A stretch of DNA of 64,000 nucleotides from Pseudomonas viridiflava (GCF_900590755.1 NZ_UUOC01000023.1:1-64000); one strand, 5' to 3'; counted from the stretch's first letter, positions 52,910 through 62,859 are shown. A program made the numbers and translations. The notes: generated from the sequence alone by a model not told the origin.

Positions 52910-54209
52910 AATCGTCGTGAGTATTCGAGACCTGAGTAAGTGCTATCAGATTTATGATCTTCCCCGGGATCGATTGAAGCAATTTGTGCTGCCGCGTTTC
53001 AGCTCTTCAGGCAAACAATACTTTCGAGAGTTTTGGGCGTTGAGGAATATCTCGCTCGAAATCACCCGCGGTGAAACGATCGGCATTATCGGGCGTAATG
53101 GTGCTGGTAAATCTACGTTACTGCAGATCATCTGCGGCACCCTGTCCGCGTCATCCGGAGAGATTGACGTCAAAGGGCGAATTGCTGCTTTGCTCGAATT
53201 GGGGGCCGGGTTCAATCCCGATTTCACCGGGCGCGAGAATGTTTACCTGAACGGTAGCGTCCTGGGATTATCGAGAGCCGAAATCGACAAGCGTTTCTCA
53301 GAGATAGAAGCCTTCGCGGACATCGGCGATTTCATTGATCAGCCTGTGAAATCCTATTCCAGCGGGATGTATGTGCGTCTTGCCTTCGCGGTACAGGCCT
53401 GCGTCGACCCGGAGATTTTGATCGTCGATGAAGCGTTGTCTGTTGGCGATATCGGCTTTCAGTACAAATGCTTCAAGAGAATGGAGCAACTCAAAAAGCA
53501 GGGCGTCACCATCATTATGGTGACCCACTCGACCGGTAGCATTCTGGATTATGCCGACCGTTGTATTGTCATCGACGGCGGGCAGATCACAATCGACACT
53601 CGCGACGTGTTGGCTGCTGTCCTTGCGTATGAAAAAGGCATGCTCCAACCCCAGGTGGCGATCGAGGTCGAAGAACACGGCGAGCGTTCATCGGGTGAAT
53701 GCTTGCACTGGATCGATCTAAAAAAGCTTCAACAAACCGAGCGTAATGCGACTTTCAACGAAAAAAGGTTCGGAACCGGGCGTGCAATCATTCGTCGACT
53801 TGAAATCATTAAATCTGATGGTACGTACTTCAATGAAAGTCCGCTGATTCGCTGCGGAGAAGAGACAACGTTTCGATTTGAAGTCCTCGCTTCAGAGGCC
53901 ATCAACGACGTCATTCTCGGTATCTCCCTTTCAAAGGCTCAAGGCAGTGATGTGTGGGGTGATAACAATATAAATGCATCACAACCCATTCATCTCGTCG
54001 CTGGGCGGCAAGTATTTGAGTACCGGGTCAAGCTACCGGTGAGTCTCGGGGACTACCTGGTTCACTGCGGTCTGTCATGCAATTTCAGAGGGGAGCGTGA
54101 AGAGCTGGACCAGCGCCGGCCCATGGAGCAGATCAAGTTCTGGTCGGCACGCAGCCAGGTGGGGGTCGTTTTTGCACCCATAAAGGTTTTTCTGGGTGTG
54201 GAAAAATGA
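52899..54209 (+). CDS. wzt: O-antigen ABC transporter ATPase with C-terminal glycan-binding domain (Wzt)
   Basis: 436 residues from the ATG at 52899 (AAGGGG upstream, overlapping wzm by 11 bp). ATPase at about 1-250: Walker A GRNGAGKST near 65, ABC signature YSSGMYVRLAFAVQ near 151, Walker B ILIVDEALSVGD near 172. The extra C-terminal beta-sandwich (about 260-436) is the Wzt_C type that recognises the modified non-reducing end of the chain before export. This predicts that the polymer is capped, which fits the Kdo-transferase-like domain encoded by the next gene. The stop overlaps the next start (ATGA). Confidence 0.93.
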   Translation: MCSEIVVSIRDLSKCYQIYDLPRDRLKQFVLPRFSSSGKQYFREFWALRNISLEITRGETIGIIGRNGAGKSTLLQIICGTLSASSGEIDVKGRIAALLELGAGFNPDFTGRENVYLNGSVLGLSRAEIDKRFSEIEAFADIGDFIDQPVKSYSSGMYVRLAFAVQACVDPEILIVDEALSVGDIGFQYKCFKRMEQLKKQGVTIIMVTHSTGSILDYADRCIVIDGGQITIDTRDVLAAVLAYEKGMLQPQVAIEVEEHGERSSGECLHWIDLKKLQQTERNATFNEKRFGTGRAIIRRLEIIKSDGTYFNESPLIRCGEETTFRFEVLASEAINDVILGISLSKAQGSDVWGDNNINASQPIHLVAGRQVFEYRVKLPVSLGDYLVHCGLSCNFRGEREELDQRRPMEQIKFWSARSQVGVVFAPIKVFLGVEK

Positions 54210-57200
54210 TTGCGATTTTTCTTCCGCCTTTTCCTTTCCGAGGCGTAGCGGCCCCCTATCTCTGGGTTTTCTACAAATTTCTGAGCGCCAGCCGCGAGAG
54301 AAAAATATTTATCATCGGCGACGGATATCTGCCCGAACAGGCCCGTGAGCTGGACGACACCCGCTGGGAGTTTCTGGACAGCTCACAGCAACGGCTCGGG
54401 TACGCGATACCTGGAGCGGATGAAGTCTTACTCCATCACCTTCATCTGCTTCCACCCGATATTTTCAATGACCTGCTGCACGAGAATAAATGCAATCCGA
54501 GCGAAACTTTCAAAGCACTGCTGACGCGAACTCTACCCAGCCTGAGCACAGAGATAGACAAGATTCTGAGTCAATTTGGCAATGACGTGGAAGCCGTTGT
54601 CACCTGGTGCAACTGCCCCTCGCTCAATGAGGTCGCACAGGCTCGAAACATCCCGGTTATTCATCTGGAGTTGGGCCCGTTGCGCAGCCCTGATTATCGC
54701 CCGACGATGTATGTCGATTTCAGCGGCGTTAATGGCAATTCAGAAGCAAAAAAGCGCTATGAGCGGCTTCACGAACCATTGGACATGTCGCTCTCAGTTC
54801 GCCAGCTCTTTGAGTATTTCCTGTCCCGTCGTGATGCGCTGAACGCTATCGGGCCGGCAAGCGAGTCGGTCAAAACAGGCGTGGTGTTACAGGTAGAAGA
54901 CGACTCCAACCTAATCGCTTTTGGCAATGACTTTGATAACCGTGGACTGCTGTCGTTTGCCAGACTGACTACATCCATTGAAGACATTCTCGTTCGCGGT
55001 CACCCCGGCAGTTTGTTTCAGATACGAGCACGCGAGTTTGCTGTCGACGACTCTGAGAGCAGCCTGGCATTTATTGGCAAGTGCCGAAAAATCATAACGA
55101 TCAATTCCAGTGTAGGGGTCGAGTCACTGCTTCAGGGCAGAACAGTTCAGGTCCTCGGAGAGTGTGCCTATCGGTTTATCACCGAGGCCACAGAGCCAGC
55201 GGAACTCACGGATCGTCTCACTTTTTATCTGTTTTCATATCTGGTTCCGGCGGAACTCGGGTTTGATCTTGAGTACCTGCGATTCCGCTTGAAAGCCCCG
55301 GAGGAAGCGCAAATCGTTAGCTATCACCTGCGCCATTACTCTTCCCATCGTCAGGATCTTATTCATACAGGACGTTTAGCTGAAATGATTGAATCCGAAC
55401 TGAAAGCAGACGAAACCTATCGGTTAAATTATCTGAATGCCGAACTTGAGATGTCGATCGGGAGGTTGCGTACCCAAGTCGAGGAGTTGCGCGCACAAAT
55501 CGATGAGGAGCGGTCGACGCTTGATGCCGCCCGGCTGACGATCCAGCAGCAGGCAGCAGTAATCCAGGAGCAGGAATTCGGCGCTGAAAAGAACCGCAAG
55601 ACCATTGAGGCGAGCATTGCCACGATTAATAAACTGTTTCGTAAGAATATTGATCTTAAAACCAGTGTGGTTCACACCTCGACCCTGGCGGAAGAAAACG
55701 AGGCGCTAAAGATCCAGCTTCGGCATGCTGTTGAACAACTGAGTGAGAAAGACCGGGACCTGTTCATCAGTCGAGCCCACGTTGATGGGCTGTTGAGCAG
55801 TACATCGTGGAAAATCACCGCCCCGGCGCGATTTGCCCGCACCCAGATGTTTCGGGCGACCCAGCTGCAGAAGGCGATGATATTGGCCCGGCGTCAGTTT
55901 GGCTCGCCCATGGCGCTGTTGAGCAAAGCCCGAGTCATCTACCGCAGGGAGGGCGTGAGCGGACTCAGGGCCCGCATCCGCTATCTGCTGGAAAACGCTT
56001 CCCGTCCTCCCATACCGATGGCTGCTGTCGAGCAAAAAAAGACGCCTTCCCGAACAATCGCCAGGCACACCTCTTCGGTTGATATCGTGGTCTGTGTTCA
56101 CAACGCGCCCGACGACATCAAAAACTGTCTTCAGTCGATACACGCTTATACCTTGCCGCCCTTTCGCATCATTATTGTTGACGATGGCAGTGCCGAGATC
56201 ACGCAGAAATACCTTGCCGATTACGCCGCTGCACAAGGATGCGTATTGCATCGTAATGAAGTCGCCGGAGGTTATACCAAAGCCGCAAATTGCGGCCTGA
56301 GATTATCCGACGCCGAATACGTGATCCTGCTCAACAGTGACACTGTTGTCAGCCCGTACTGGCTTGAACGAATGCTGAACTGCGCTGATAGCGATCCGGC
56401 GATTGGTCTGGTTGGCCCGCTCAGTAATACCGCCTCCTGGCAATCGGTGCCGGAGGTTTTCGATGCGGTAGGGGACTGGACAATCAATACCTTGCCGATG
56501 GGTATGTCCATTCAGGATTTTGCCAATGAAGTGGCCAGGGAATCATCGCGCATCTACCCCCAGGTGGGATTCATCAATGGCTTTTGTTTTCTGATCAAAC
56601 AAAGCCTTATTTCCCAGATAGGCATCTTCGATGAGGAAGTCTTTGGCCGGGGCTATGGCGAGGAAAATGATTACTGCCTCAGGGCAGCGCAAGCGGGCTG
56701 GAAGCTGGCAATTGCCGATGATGCATACGTCTACCACGCGCAGTCAAAAAGCTACTCCCATGAGCGTCGAATGGAGTTATCAAAAGCAGCAGGCGTGAAC
56801 CTGGCCAACAAACATGGGCAGGCGTTGATTGACCAGCAACTCAACATTACAGTCAATCATCCGGCGCTTGAGTACATTCGTAAACGCTCAACTCTGATAG
56901 AGCGAAAGCTGGAAGTTCGGCGGCGGTTCCTGCCCTATCAGGGCAAGCGCATTCTGTTTCTGCTGCCGGCCCGGACTGCGGGGGGCGGGGCGAATATTAT
57001 TCTGCTGGAAGCCAGCCGCCTCATCGCTCTGGGTGTTGATGCACAGATCGTGAACCTGCGCTCCAACCAGGACATATTCGAAGAGAATTACCCCGATAAT
57101 CAGGTCCCCATCCATTACATACTTTCCCCTGAACAGCTTCCGGAAATAGCCCAGTACTACGATGCAGTCGTTGCCACCCTTTATCTGACAGTGGAGTGGA

Positions 57201-58009
57201 TAAACAGCCTTGTGCAATCTGGCTGCGGCGTCCCCCAGGTTGCTTACTACATTCAGGATTTCGAGCCTGACTTTTTCCCTCCCGGATCGACCGAATACAT
57301 TCGAGCGCTGGAGAGTTATTCGTTGGTCAGTCAAATGACCCTGATCACAAAAACGCGCTGGACCCGTGATGTTGTGAAGCGGGTAGTCGGGGTGGAATGT
57401 GCGGTTGTCGGTGCAGATTATGATGATGCGCTGTTTTATCCAGGCGCCACGTGCCGATTGTATGGCGGTGTCATTGCAGTCACTGCCATGGTTCGCCCGG
57501 AAACACCTCGCCGCGCACCGGGGTTGACCATGAAGGTTTTGAAGCGTCTGAAGAGGGAGTTCGCAAGCTCCATCGTGATCAGGACGTTTGGTGCCGACGG
57601 CGAGGATTCCTCTTACCAAGGGCTGGGCGCGGACTTTGAACATGAGTGTCTGGGCCAACTGACCCCGCAGCAAATATCAGGTCTGCTGCAAGCCACCGAT
57701 ATTTTTCTTGATTACTCCACCTTCCAGGCAATGGGCCTTACTGCGATGGAAGCCGCCGCGTGTGGCGCCATCACTATTGGGCCTTTGAACGGTGGCCTGC
57801 CGGAGATCCTCACCGACAGCCAGACCGGCGTGCTGATAGACACGACTGATGAGCAAACATGCTTTTCCAGAACCTGTGAACTGATCCGCAACACCCAGCA
57901 GCGCATCGAAATAGGGAAGAACCTCATGGACATCACTCAATTTTATCCAGAGCAAGTGGCACTAAAAATGATGATCAGCCTGTTTGGCTCCCAGGGAAGG
58001 GGGAATTGA
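54206..58009 (+). CDS. Four-part glycosyltransferase: KpsC-like domain, coiled coil, GT2, GT4
   Basis: 1267 residues. About 1-400 resembles the KpsC/KpsS beta-Kdo transferase fold, with the late motif INSSVGVESLLQGRTVQVLG near 298-317. About 405-525 is a long heptad coiled coil (SIGRLRTQVEELRAQIDEER), then the hinge STSWKITAPAR. The GT2 domain (about 620-870) has VDIVVCVHNAPDD and the acidic LLNSDTVV near 706. The GT4 domain (about 914-1267) has RILFLLPARTAGGGANIILL and FQAMGLTAMEAAACGAITIG. With Wzm/Wzt_C next to it, it probably extends and caps O-antigen chains, the coiled coil acting as spacer or ruler as in WbdD. The capping sugar and the ruler role are inferred. Confidence 0.82.
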   Translation: MIAIFLPPFPFRGVAAPYLWVFYKFLSASRERKIFIIGDGYLPEQARELDDTRWEFLDSSQQRLGYAIPGADEVLLHHLHLLPPDIFNDLLHENKCNPSETFKALLTRTLPSLSTEIDKILSQFGNDVEAVVTWCNCPSLNEVAQARNIPVIHLELGPLRSPDYRPTMYVDFSGVNGNSEAKKRYERLHEPLDMSLSVRQLFEYFLSRRDALNAIGPASESVKTGVVLQVEDDSNLIAFGNDFDNRGLLSFARLTTSIEDILVRGHPGSLFQIRAREFAVDDSESSLAFIGKCRKIITINSSVGVESLLQGRTVQVLGECAYRFITEATEPAELTDRLTFYLFSYLVPAELGFDLEYLRFRLKAPEEAQIVSYHLRHYSSHRQDLIHTGRLAEMIESELKADETYRLNYLNAELEMSIGRLRTQVEELRAQIDEERSTLDAARLTIQQQAAVIQEQEFGAEKNRKTIEASIATINKLFRKNIDLKTSVVHTSTLAEENEALKIQLRHAVEQLSEKDRDLFISRAHVDGLLSSTSWKITAPARFARTQMFRATQLQKAMILARRQFGSPMALLSKARVIYRREGVSGLRARIRYLLENASRPPIPMAAVEQKKTPSRTIARHTSSVDIVVCVHNAPDDIKNCLQSIHAYTLPPFRIIIVDDGSAEITQKYLADYAAAQGCVLHRNEVAGGYTKAANCGLRLSDAEYVILLNSDTVVSPYWLERMLNCADSDPAIGLVGPLSNTASWQSVPEVFDAVGDWTINTLPMGMSIQDFANEVARESSRIYPQVGFINGFCFLIKQSLISQIGIFDEEVFGRGYGEENDYCLRAAQAGWKLAIADDAYVYHAQSKSYSHERRMELSKAAGVNLANKHGQALIDQQLNITVNHPALEYIRKRSTLIERKLEVRRRFLPYQGKRILFLLPARTAGGGANIILLEASRLIALGVDAQIVNLRSNQDIFEENYPDNQVPIHYILSPEQLPEIAQYYDAVVATLYLTVEWINSLVQSGCGVPQVAYYIQDFEPDFFPPGSTEYIRALESYSLVSQMTLITKTRWTRDVVKRVVGVECAVVGADYDDALFYPGATCRLYGGVIAVTAMVRPETPRRAPGLTMKVLKRLKREFASSIVIRTFGADGEDSSYQGLGADFEHECLGQLTPQQISGLLQATDIFLDYSTFQAMGLTAMEAAACGAITIGPLNGGLPEILTDSQTGVLIDTTDEQTCFSRTCELIRNTQQRIEIGKNLMDITQFYPEQVALKMMISLFGSQGRGN

Positions 58010-58010
58010 T

Positions 58011-59102
58011 ATGTTTCTGGCCTCCACGGTGAATGTCCATGTCCTCTATGAAAGCTCCAACGGCGCAGAACCCCATGGTTGCAGCGTAATCCGACTGCTG
58101 CTGCCCCTGGCGCATCCGTCTATAGCCGAATTCGTGAGCCTGTCCTACAGCAGCAAGATCCCCGAGCATGTGGTTGATGTGATCATCATTGAAAGGTTAT
58201 GGGTTCATGAATTCAATACGATTGAGTTGCTGGAACAATTGCAGTCTCTGAAAAAACGCGGCGTCAAAATCATCTACGAGACTGATGACGATCTGCTGAA
58301 CGTTCACCCCCGTGCCGGGGATCGGGAATGGCCAACGCCATTTCAGAAAAATATTATTCGGCTGTTCGCTCGGGAGGCAGACGGCGTTATCGTTTCCACT
58401 GCCAACCTAGCGAAGATCTTCGCTCCCTTGAATCCCAACGTGCATATCTTCCACAACACCCTGGATGAGTCACTGTTTCAGCGGATAGACCGGTCAGTTA
58501 AAAAACGCACGATAAAGTTTGGCTATATGGGGACATTTACCCACCTTGAGGACCTGATATTCATCTCTGCGGCGATTAGAAAGACACTGCGCAAATATGC
58601 CGGGCGCGTCGAGTTTGAGATTGTCGGGATTGGTGACGAGAAAACGATCCGTGAGATATTCGGCGACGCTCCGGTGACCATCAAGCGCGTTCCCGACAAG
58701 GAAGTTCCCTATGAGAGGTTCTGCGCCTGGATGATTGACAACCTGCACTGGGATTTTGGCATCGCGCCTTTGCTACGCTCGGTATTTTGCGATTCCAAGT
58801 CAGATATCAAGTTTCTGGATTATTCAATTGTGGGTATTCCCGGTATTTACTCAAACGTGCCTGCTTACTCCGCTACGGTGAAACACAATACCAACGGCTT
58901 GCTTTGCGACAATACTGTGGAGGACTGGGGCCATCAGTTGGAGAGGATGATCGAGTCTGAATCGTTGAGATCATCCCTCGCAGATGCCGCTCATGACTAC
59001 GTCACGTCCCACCGCGTTCTGCAAGCCAGAGCCGTCGACTTGCTGAATATCATCAATGTTGTTGCGGCTCCGCCCATCCATGCACAGGTCTCTCTCGGCT
59101 AA
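58011..59102 (+). CDS. GT4-like glycosyltransferase
   Basis: 363 residues from the ATG at 58011 (AAGGGGG upstream; 1 bp after the previous stop). GT-B fold: YETDDDLLNVHPRAG near 87, VHIFHNTLDESLF, FGYMGTFTHLEDL near 171 starting the C-terminal Rossmann half, FEIVGIGDE, and KFLDYSIVGIPGIYSNVPAY near 272 at the donor site. It lacks a clear membrane segment. It acts in the same O-antigen cluster; linkage and sugar unknown. Confidence 0.83.
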   Translation: MFLASTVNVHVLYESSNGAEPHGCSVIRLLLPLAHPSIAEFVSLSYSSKIPEHVVDVIIIERLWVHEFNTIELLEQLQSLKKRGVKIIYETDDDLLNVHPRAGDREWPTPFQKNIIRLFAREADGVIVSTANLAKIFAPLNPNVHIFHNTLDESLFQRIDRSVKKRTIKFGYMGTFTHLEDLIFISAAIRKTLRKYAGRVEFEIVGIGDEKTIREIFGDAPVTIKRVPDKEVPYERFCAWMIDNLHWDFGIAPLLRSVFCDSKSDIKFLDYSIVGIPGIYSNVPAYSATVKHNTNGLLCDNTVEDWGHQLERMIESESLRSSLADAAHDYVTSHRVLQARAVDLLNIINVVAAPPIHAQVSLG

Positions 59103-59156
59103 CAGGCTGAAAGTTGGCAAGTCGTTCAATACGATAAAAAACAGGCAGGTCCGCCA

Positions 59157-60173
59157 ATGACCTCATCCATGAAAAGCCTCGATCCTGAAATAGCAGTGGT
59201 CATTCCTTGCTTCAAAGTCAGTCGACACATCCTGGCTGTAATCGCTCATGTGGGAGCGGAAGTCAGCCGCATCTACGTGGTTGATGATTGCTGCCCCGAA
59301 GGCTCGGGAAGGCTTGTTGAACAACAGTGCTTCGATCCTCGAGTGCGAGTGCTATTCAACGCCGAGAACAGAGGGGTTGGAGGAGCGGTCATGACCGGTT
59401 ATGTCGCCGCACTTGTCGACCGCATGAGCATCATCGTCAAGATCGACGGAGATGGGCAAATGGACCCCAGACTGATCGCGGATTTCATTGCGCCCATAGC
59501 TTCGGGCGAAGCTGATTACACCAAAGGCAACCGCTTTTTCAACCTCGAAGAAATACGGCAGATGCCCAGGTTGCGGCTTTTCGGCAATACGGTCTTGTCG
59601 TTTATGACCAAGCTGTCGTCCGGTTACTGGGATCTGTTTGATCCTACGAACGGGTACACAGCCATCCATGCCGATGTCGTTCGGCATTTGCCTCTGAAAA
59701 AAATCAGCTCCCGCTATTTTTTCGAGACCGACATGTTATTCCGGCTCAATACCCTACGCGCAGTCGTGCTTGATGTGCCTATGGCCGCCAGGTACGAAGA
59801 CGAAGTCAGTAATTTGCGAATTAGCCGGGTGGCGGGTGAGTTTTTAGGCAAACACCTGCGCAATGCCTGCAAACGAATTTTCTATAACTACTACCTGCGG
59901 GACATGTCGCTGGCCTCCTTCGAGCTACCGATCGGGTTGATATTGCTCTTGTTCGGCACAGTATTCGGCATTACTCACTGGATTGAATCTTCGATTTCGG
60001 GCGTCGCTAATTCGGCGGGTACGGTGATGTTATCCGCATTGCCGGTGCTGGTTGGCGTTCAGCTTATCCTGGCGTTTATAGGCTATGACGTGCAGTCCGT
60101 TCCCAAACGACCGTATCACCTCAGCAAGCATCCGCTTACCCGCATTGAACAGGATGTCACATCAAAATCATGA
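59157..60173 (+). CDS. Polyprenol-phosphate glycosyltransferase, GT2 (second copy)
   Basis: 338 residues, the paralogue of the protein at 2718-3704: VVIPCFKVSRHILAV, VVDDCCPEGSG, KIDGDGQMDP, GEADYTKGNRFFNL, LSSGYWDLFDPTNGYTAIHA, and two C-terminal helices. It loads a sugar on undecaprenyl phosphate at the cytoplasmic face. Its stop overlaps the flippase start (ATGA). It starts the second three-gene module, which is embedded in the O-antigen cluster and so probably adds a side-branch sugar to the chain in the periplasm. Confidence 0.9.
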   Translation: MTSSMKSLDPEIAVVIPCFKVSRHILAVIAHVGAEVSRIYVVDDCCPEGSGRLVEQQCFDPRVRVLFNAENRGVGGAVMTGYVAALVDRMSIIVKIDGDGQMDPRLIADFIAPIASGEADYTKGNRFFNLEEIRQMPRLRLFGNTVLSFMTKLSSGYWDLFDPTNGYTAIHADVVRHLPLKKISSRYFFETDMLFRLNTLRAVVLDVPMAARYEDEVSNLRISRVAGEFLGKHLRNACKRIFYNYYLRDMSLASFELPIGLILLLFGTVFGITHWIESSISGVANSAGTVMLSALPVLVGVQLILAFIGYDVQSVPKRPYHLSKHPLTRIEQDVTSKS

Positions 60174-60508
60174 TCTATATTGTTGCGCTTATCTGCGTGT
60201 TAGGTATTGCAGCCGGCCAGTTGTTATTCAAGCTGAGTGCCATGGCATTTCATCGTAGCGGTGATTTTCTGAATCCCGGCGCGCTGACCTATTTCGTTAT
60301 TGCACTTGCGCTCTATGGCATCACTACCCTTGGCTGGGTCTGGTTGTTACAGAAAGCGGAGCTAGGCAAGATATATCCATTGATGGCGTTGGCCTTTGTA
60401 ATTGTGCCGATAGCCAGTTACTTCATGTTCGGTGAGCGCTTCAATGCTCAATATTTTTTGGGTGTCGCCTTGATTATGGTGGGCATTGTCATTTCATCCA
60501 GTACTTAA
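60170..60508 (+). CDS. SMR/EamA-like small membrane transporter (second copy)
   Basis: 112 residues, four helices, GQLLFKLSAMAF near the N-terminus and LGKIYPLMALAFVIVPI in helix 3. Paralogue of 2365-2718 with the same order and coupling to its GT2. A likely flippase for the polyprenol-phosphate sugar. It is of the ArnE/SMR type and not of the PF04138 GtrA type, although the module works like GtrAB. Confidence 0.82.
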   Translation: MIYIVALICVLGIAAGQLLFKLSAMAFHRSGDFLNPGALTYFVIALALYGITTLGWVWLLQKAELGKIYPLMALAFVIVPIASYFMFGERFNAQYFLGVALIMVGIVISSST

Positions 60509-60530
60509 TCTATAGACCTTGGATAACGGT

Positions 60531-61913
60531 ATGTCAGGCACGCGTGTGGCATTGAAATATCAAGCAAACAAAACCTCCATTTTTTTGGTGTTGATGATAG
60601 GGTTTGTATCTTTCGTTTTGTCAGCCATGGCGCCACCCTTCACATCGCCAGATGAGATTGATCACGTCAAGAGAGCCTATGGGCTTTTGCAGGGTACTGT
60701 GATCCTGGAAAGTCCTGTCGGGAAAAACTCTGGACTACAGGTCGATGAGGGGCTGGTGGGATATATAAATGCTTATTACCTTCCCTTGATGGCGAACAGG
60801 GCTCATAAGTTTACCGCCAGCGAAATCGCATCTGCATCAGCGCTGCGCTGGTCTCATGCAGAGTCCTACAGCCCCGCTGCGGGAACCGGTTATTATTTCC
60901 CCCTGATCTATACACCCCAGGCACTGGGCCTTGGCGTCGGAAAATTAGTCGATCTCACGGTGGACGCCTCCTATCGCCTCGCGCGGGTCTTCTCTCTGGC
61001 GGCTATCGTGACAATGCTCGTTGCCGCACTGCTTTTTTACGAAACCCCCGCGTTGGTGACTGCACTTCTGATACTGCCCATGACGCTTTTTCAGATGTCA
61101 TCCGCAAGTCTGGATGGAGTTTCGAACGCCTTGGCGGTTCTCGTTATCTCGATGTACTTGTATTTTTCGCAGGGTAATAAATTTCATGGAGGGCTGGCTA
61201 TCGCATTTGGAGTCTGTCTTTTTCTGCTCATCTCCTGCCGGGTATATCTATTACCCATGCTCTTGCTGCCATTCGCAATTTATTATGTGTCTCGACAGAA
61301 ACTATTTCTCTTCGTCGGAACAGCAACTGCTGTTCTGGTGTTGGTTTGGCTGGGTTTGGCCATCAGTTATACGGTAGACCATCGTGTCGCTACAGGTGCC
61401 CCTACGTCGACCATCATTCTTTATTATGTCAGCCATCCTCTGGTTTTTGCCGAGCTTATTTACAGCACGTTGCTCGCCCCCGGTAACGCCTACAACTATC
61501 TGATGATGTTCCTAGGGGTATTGGGCTGGCTTGATGCGCCATTCACCGAGAAGGTCTATACAGTACTGAGCACTTTTCTTTTTCTCAGTGTCTTGTTCAG
61601 TTTCTCCATTCAGGACATGAAGCGAGAAAAGGTCCCGCGTCTGATATTGGCATTTTGTTCGGTCGCTTCTGTTCTCATGGTTTTCTTTGCGTTGCTGGTT
61701 ACCTGGAATCCACATCCTGCACCCCTCATACAAGGTATTCAGGGTCGCTACTTTCTTGTGCCTGCGATGCTGCTGGTTTATTCGATTTCACCGCGCGGAA
61801 AACTGTTGCCCCTGCCCAGGGGGATGGCTTTAGTGCTGCTCAGCGGGCTCATGGTCTACTCAACTTACGCCACAATAAAACTTCTTCTTTTTCGTTACTA
61901 CCTCTACGGCTGA
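60531..61913 (+). CDS. DUF2142-type multi-spanning membrane protein (GtrC-like GT-C candidate)
   Basis: 460 residues from the ATG at 60531 (a TTG at 60519 is in frame). About 11 hydrophobic segments. After the first helix lies APPFTSPDEIDHVKRAYGLL, the periplasmic acidic motif of DUF2142 proteins, in the loop where GT-C enzymes hold the catalytic Asp/Glu. Third member of the module; it should transfer the flipped sugar onto the growing or finished glycan. It is not the same family as the third gene of the left module, so the two modules probably have different acceptors. Base composition is clearly AT-rich. Confidence 0.8.
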   Translation: MSGTRVALKYQANKTSIFLVLMIGFVSFVLSAMAPPFTSPDEIDHVKRAYGLLQGTVILESPVGKNSGLQVDEGLVGYINAYYLPLMANRAHKFTASEIASASALRWSHAESYSPAAGTGYYFPLIYTPQALGLGVGKLVDLTVDASYRLARVFSLAAIVTMLVAALLFYETPALVTALLILPMTLFQMSSASLDGVSNALAVLVISMYLYFSQGNKFHGGLAIAFGVCLFLLISCRVYLLPMLLLPFAIYYVSRQKLFLFVGTATAVLVLVWLGLAISYTVDHRVATGAPTSTIILYYVSHPLVFAELIYSTLLAPGNAYNYLMMFLGVLGWLDAPFTEKVYTVLSTFLFLSVLFSFSIQDMKREKVPRLILAFCSVASVLMVFFALLVTWNPHPAPLIQGIQGRYFLVPAMLLVYSISPRGKLLPLPRGMALVLLSGLMVYSTYATIKLLLFRYYLYG

Positions 61914-62001
61914 CTGTCTGTGGATCTGCATGGGCGCAAGTGGACGCCATCGTCAAAGTAGAGAGTTCAGGTAATCAGCCAATTGATCTGGAGACCATTC
62001 C

Positions 62002-62859
62002 ATGCCGCAAAACCACTGTCCGGTTTGCCGGGGCTCACTGAAGTGTTCATTGCAGGATTGGCATTTTGTCTGTTCGGCCTGTGGCTACGAGCAATCGAGC
62101 CTGTTGCCGACCATCAATGAGCACGCTGCCCACGAGCAAATCGATGAAGCAGCCCGAGAAACAGGTTTGCGCCAGCTAAGGCTAAAAAACTTCGAAACCC
62201 TGTTGAATGCTATCTCTGAGCTGAAACCGGCCGGTGGACGGTTATTGGATGTGGGGTGTGCTCATGGATGGTTTATCGAGACCGCGACGGGTCGGTTCGA
62301 TGTACTAGGTATCGAGCCGGACAAGGCTATGTACGCGGCCGCTGCTGCCCGTGGTCTTGCGGTGCGCAATGGCTATTTTCCCGATGCTTTGCGCGATGGC
62401 GAGACGTTCGACGTCATCATATTCAACGATGTGCTCGAACACATCCCGCCTGTTATCGATGTCTTGAAGTCCTGCTATCGACGGCTCAACGATGGCGGTT
62501 ATCTGGTGGTCAATCTGCCCAGCAGTAATGGCGTGTTTTACCGGCTGTCTCGATTGTTCGCCCGGGCGGGTTTCAGTGGATTCTTCGAGCGGCTATGGCA
62601 AAAGGATTTGCCTTCCCCTCATGTTCATTACTTCAATGAATCCAATCTCGCCGAGCTGCTGCAGTACAACGGATTTATCAGTGTTGTAAAAGGTCGGCTA
62701 CCGGTCTTGAGCCTCGCGGGCCTTTTTACCCGGATTTCCTACGCGGGACGGATGGGGCTTGTCAGCCGTGTGGCGGTTTATTGCGGGGTCGCCATTTGTT
62801 TGCCGCTGCTCAGGCTGTTGCCAAGCGACATTATTTATCTTGTCGCCAAAAAGAACTGA
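62002..62859 (+). CDS. SAM-dependent methyltransferase with N-terminal zinc ribbon-like motif
   Basis: 285 residues, GGAG upstream of the ATG. Two Cys pairs at the N-terminus (CPVCRGSLKC and CSACGY) look like a small metal-binding ribbon. The class I methyltransferase core at about 55-190 has LLDVGCAHGWFIETA near 77, LGIEPD near 99 and IIFNDVLEHIPP near 138. The family is common in LPS and exopolysaccharide clusters, methylating sugars or lipid carriers. The last gene of the plus-strand cluster; a leftward terminator follows it. Confidence 0.88.
   Translation: MPQNHCPVCRGSLKCSLQDWHFVCSACGYEQSSLLPTINEHAAHEQIDEAARETGLRQLRLKNFETLLNAISELKPAGGRLLDVGCAHGWFIETATGRFDVLGIEPDKAMYAAAAARGLAVRNGYFPDALRDGETFDVIIFNDVLEHIPPVIDVLKSCYRRLNDGGYLVVNLPSSNGVFYRLSRLFARAGFSGFFERLWQKDLPSPHVHYFNESNLAELLQYNGFISVVKGRLPVLSLAGLFTRISYAGRMGLVSRVAVYCGVAICLPLLRLLPSDIIYLVAKKN

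Noticed and set aside
54206..55400. A separate group 2 capsule (kps) locus
   Set aside because: Only one KpsC-like domain is present, fused to O-antigen type transferases, with no kpsD/E/F/U or CMP-Kdo genes. Wzt has a glycan-binding tail typical of O-antigen export.
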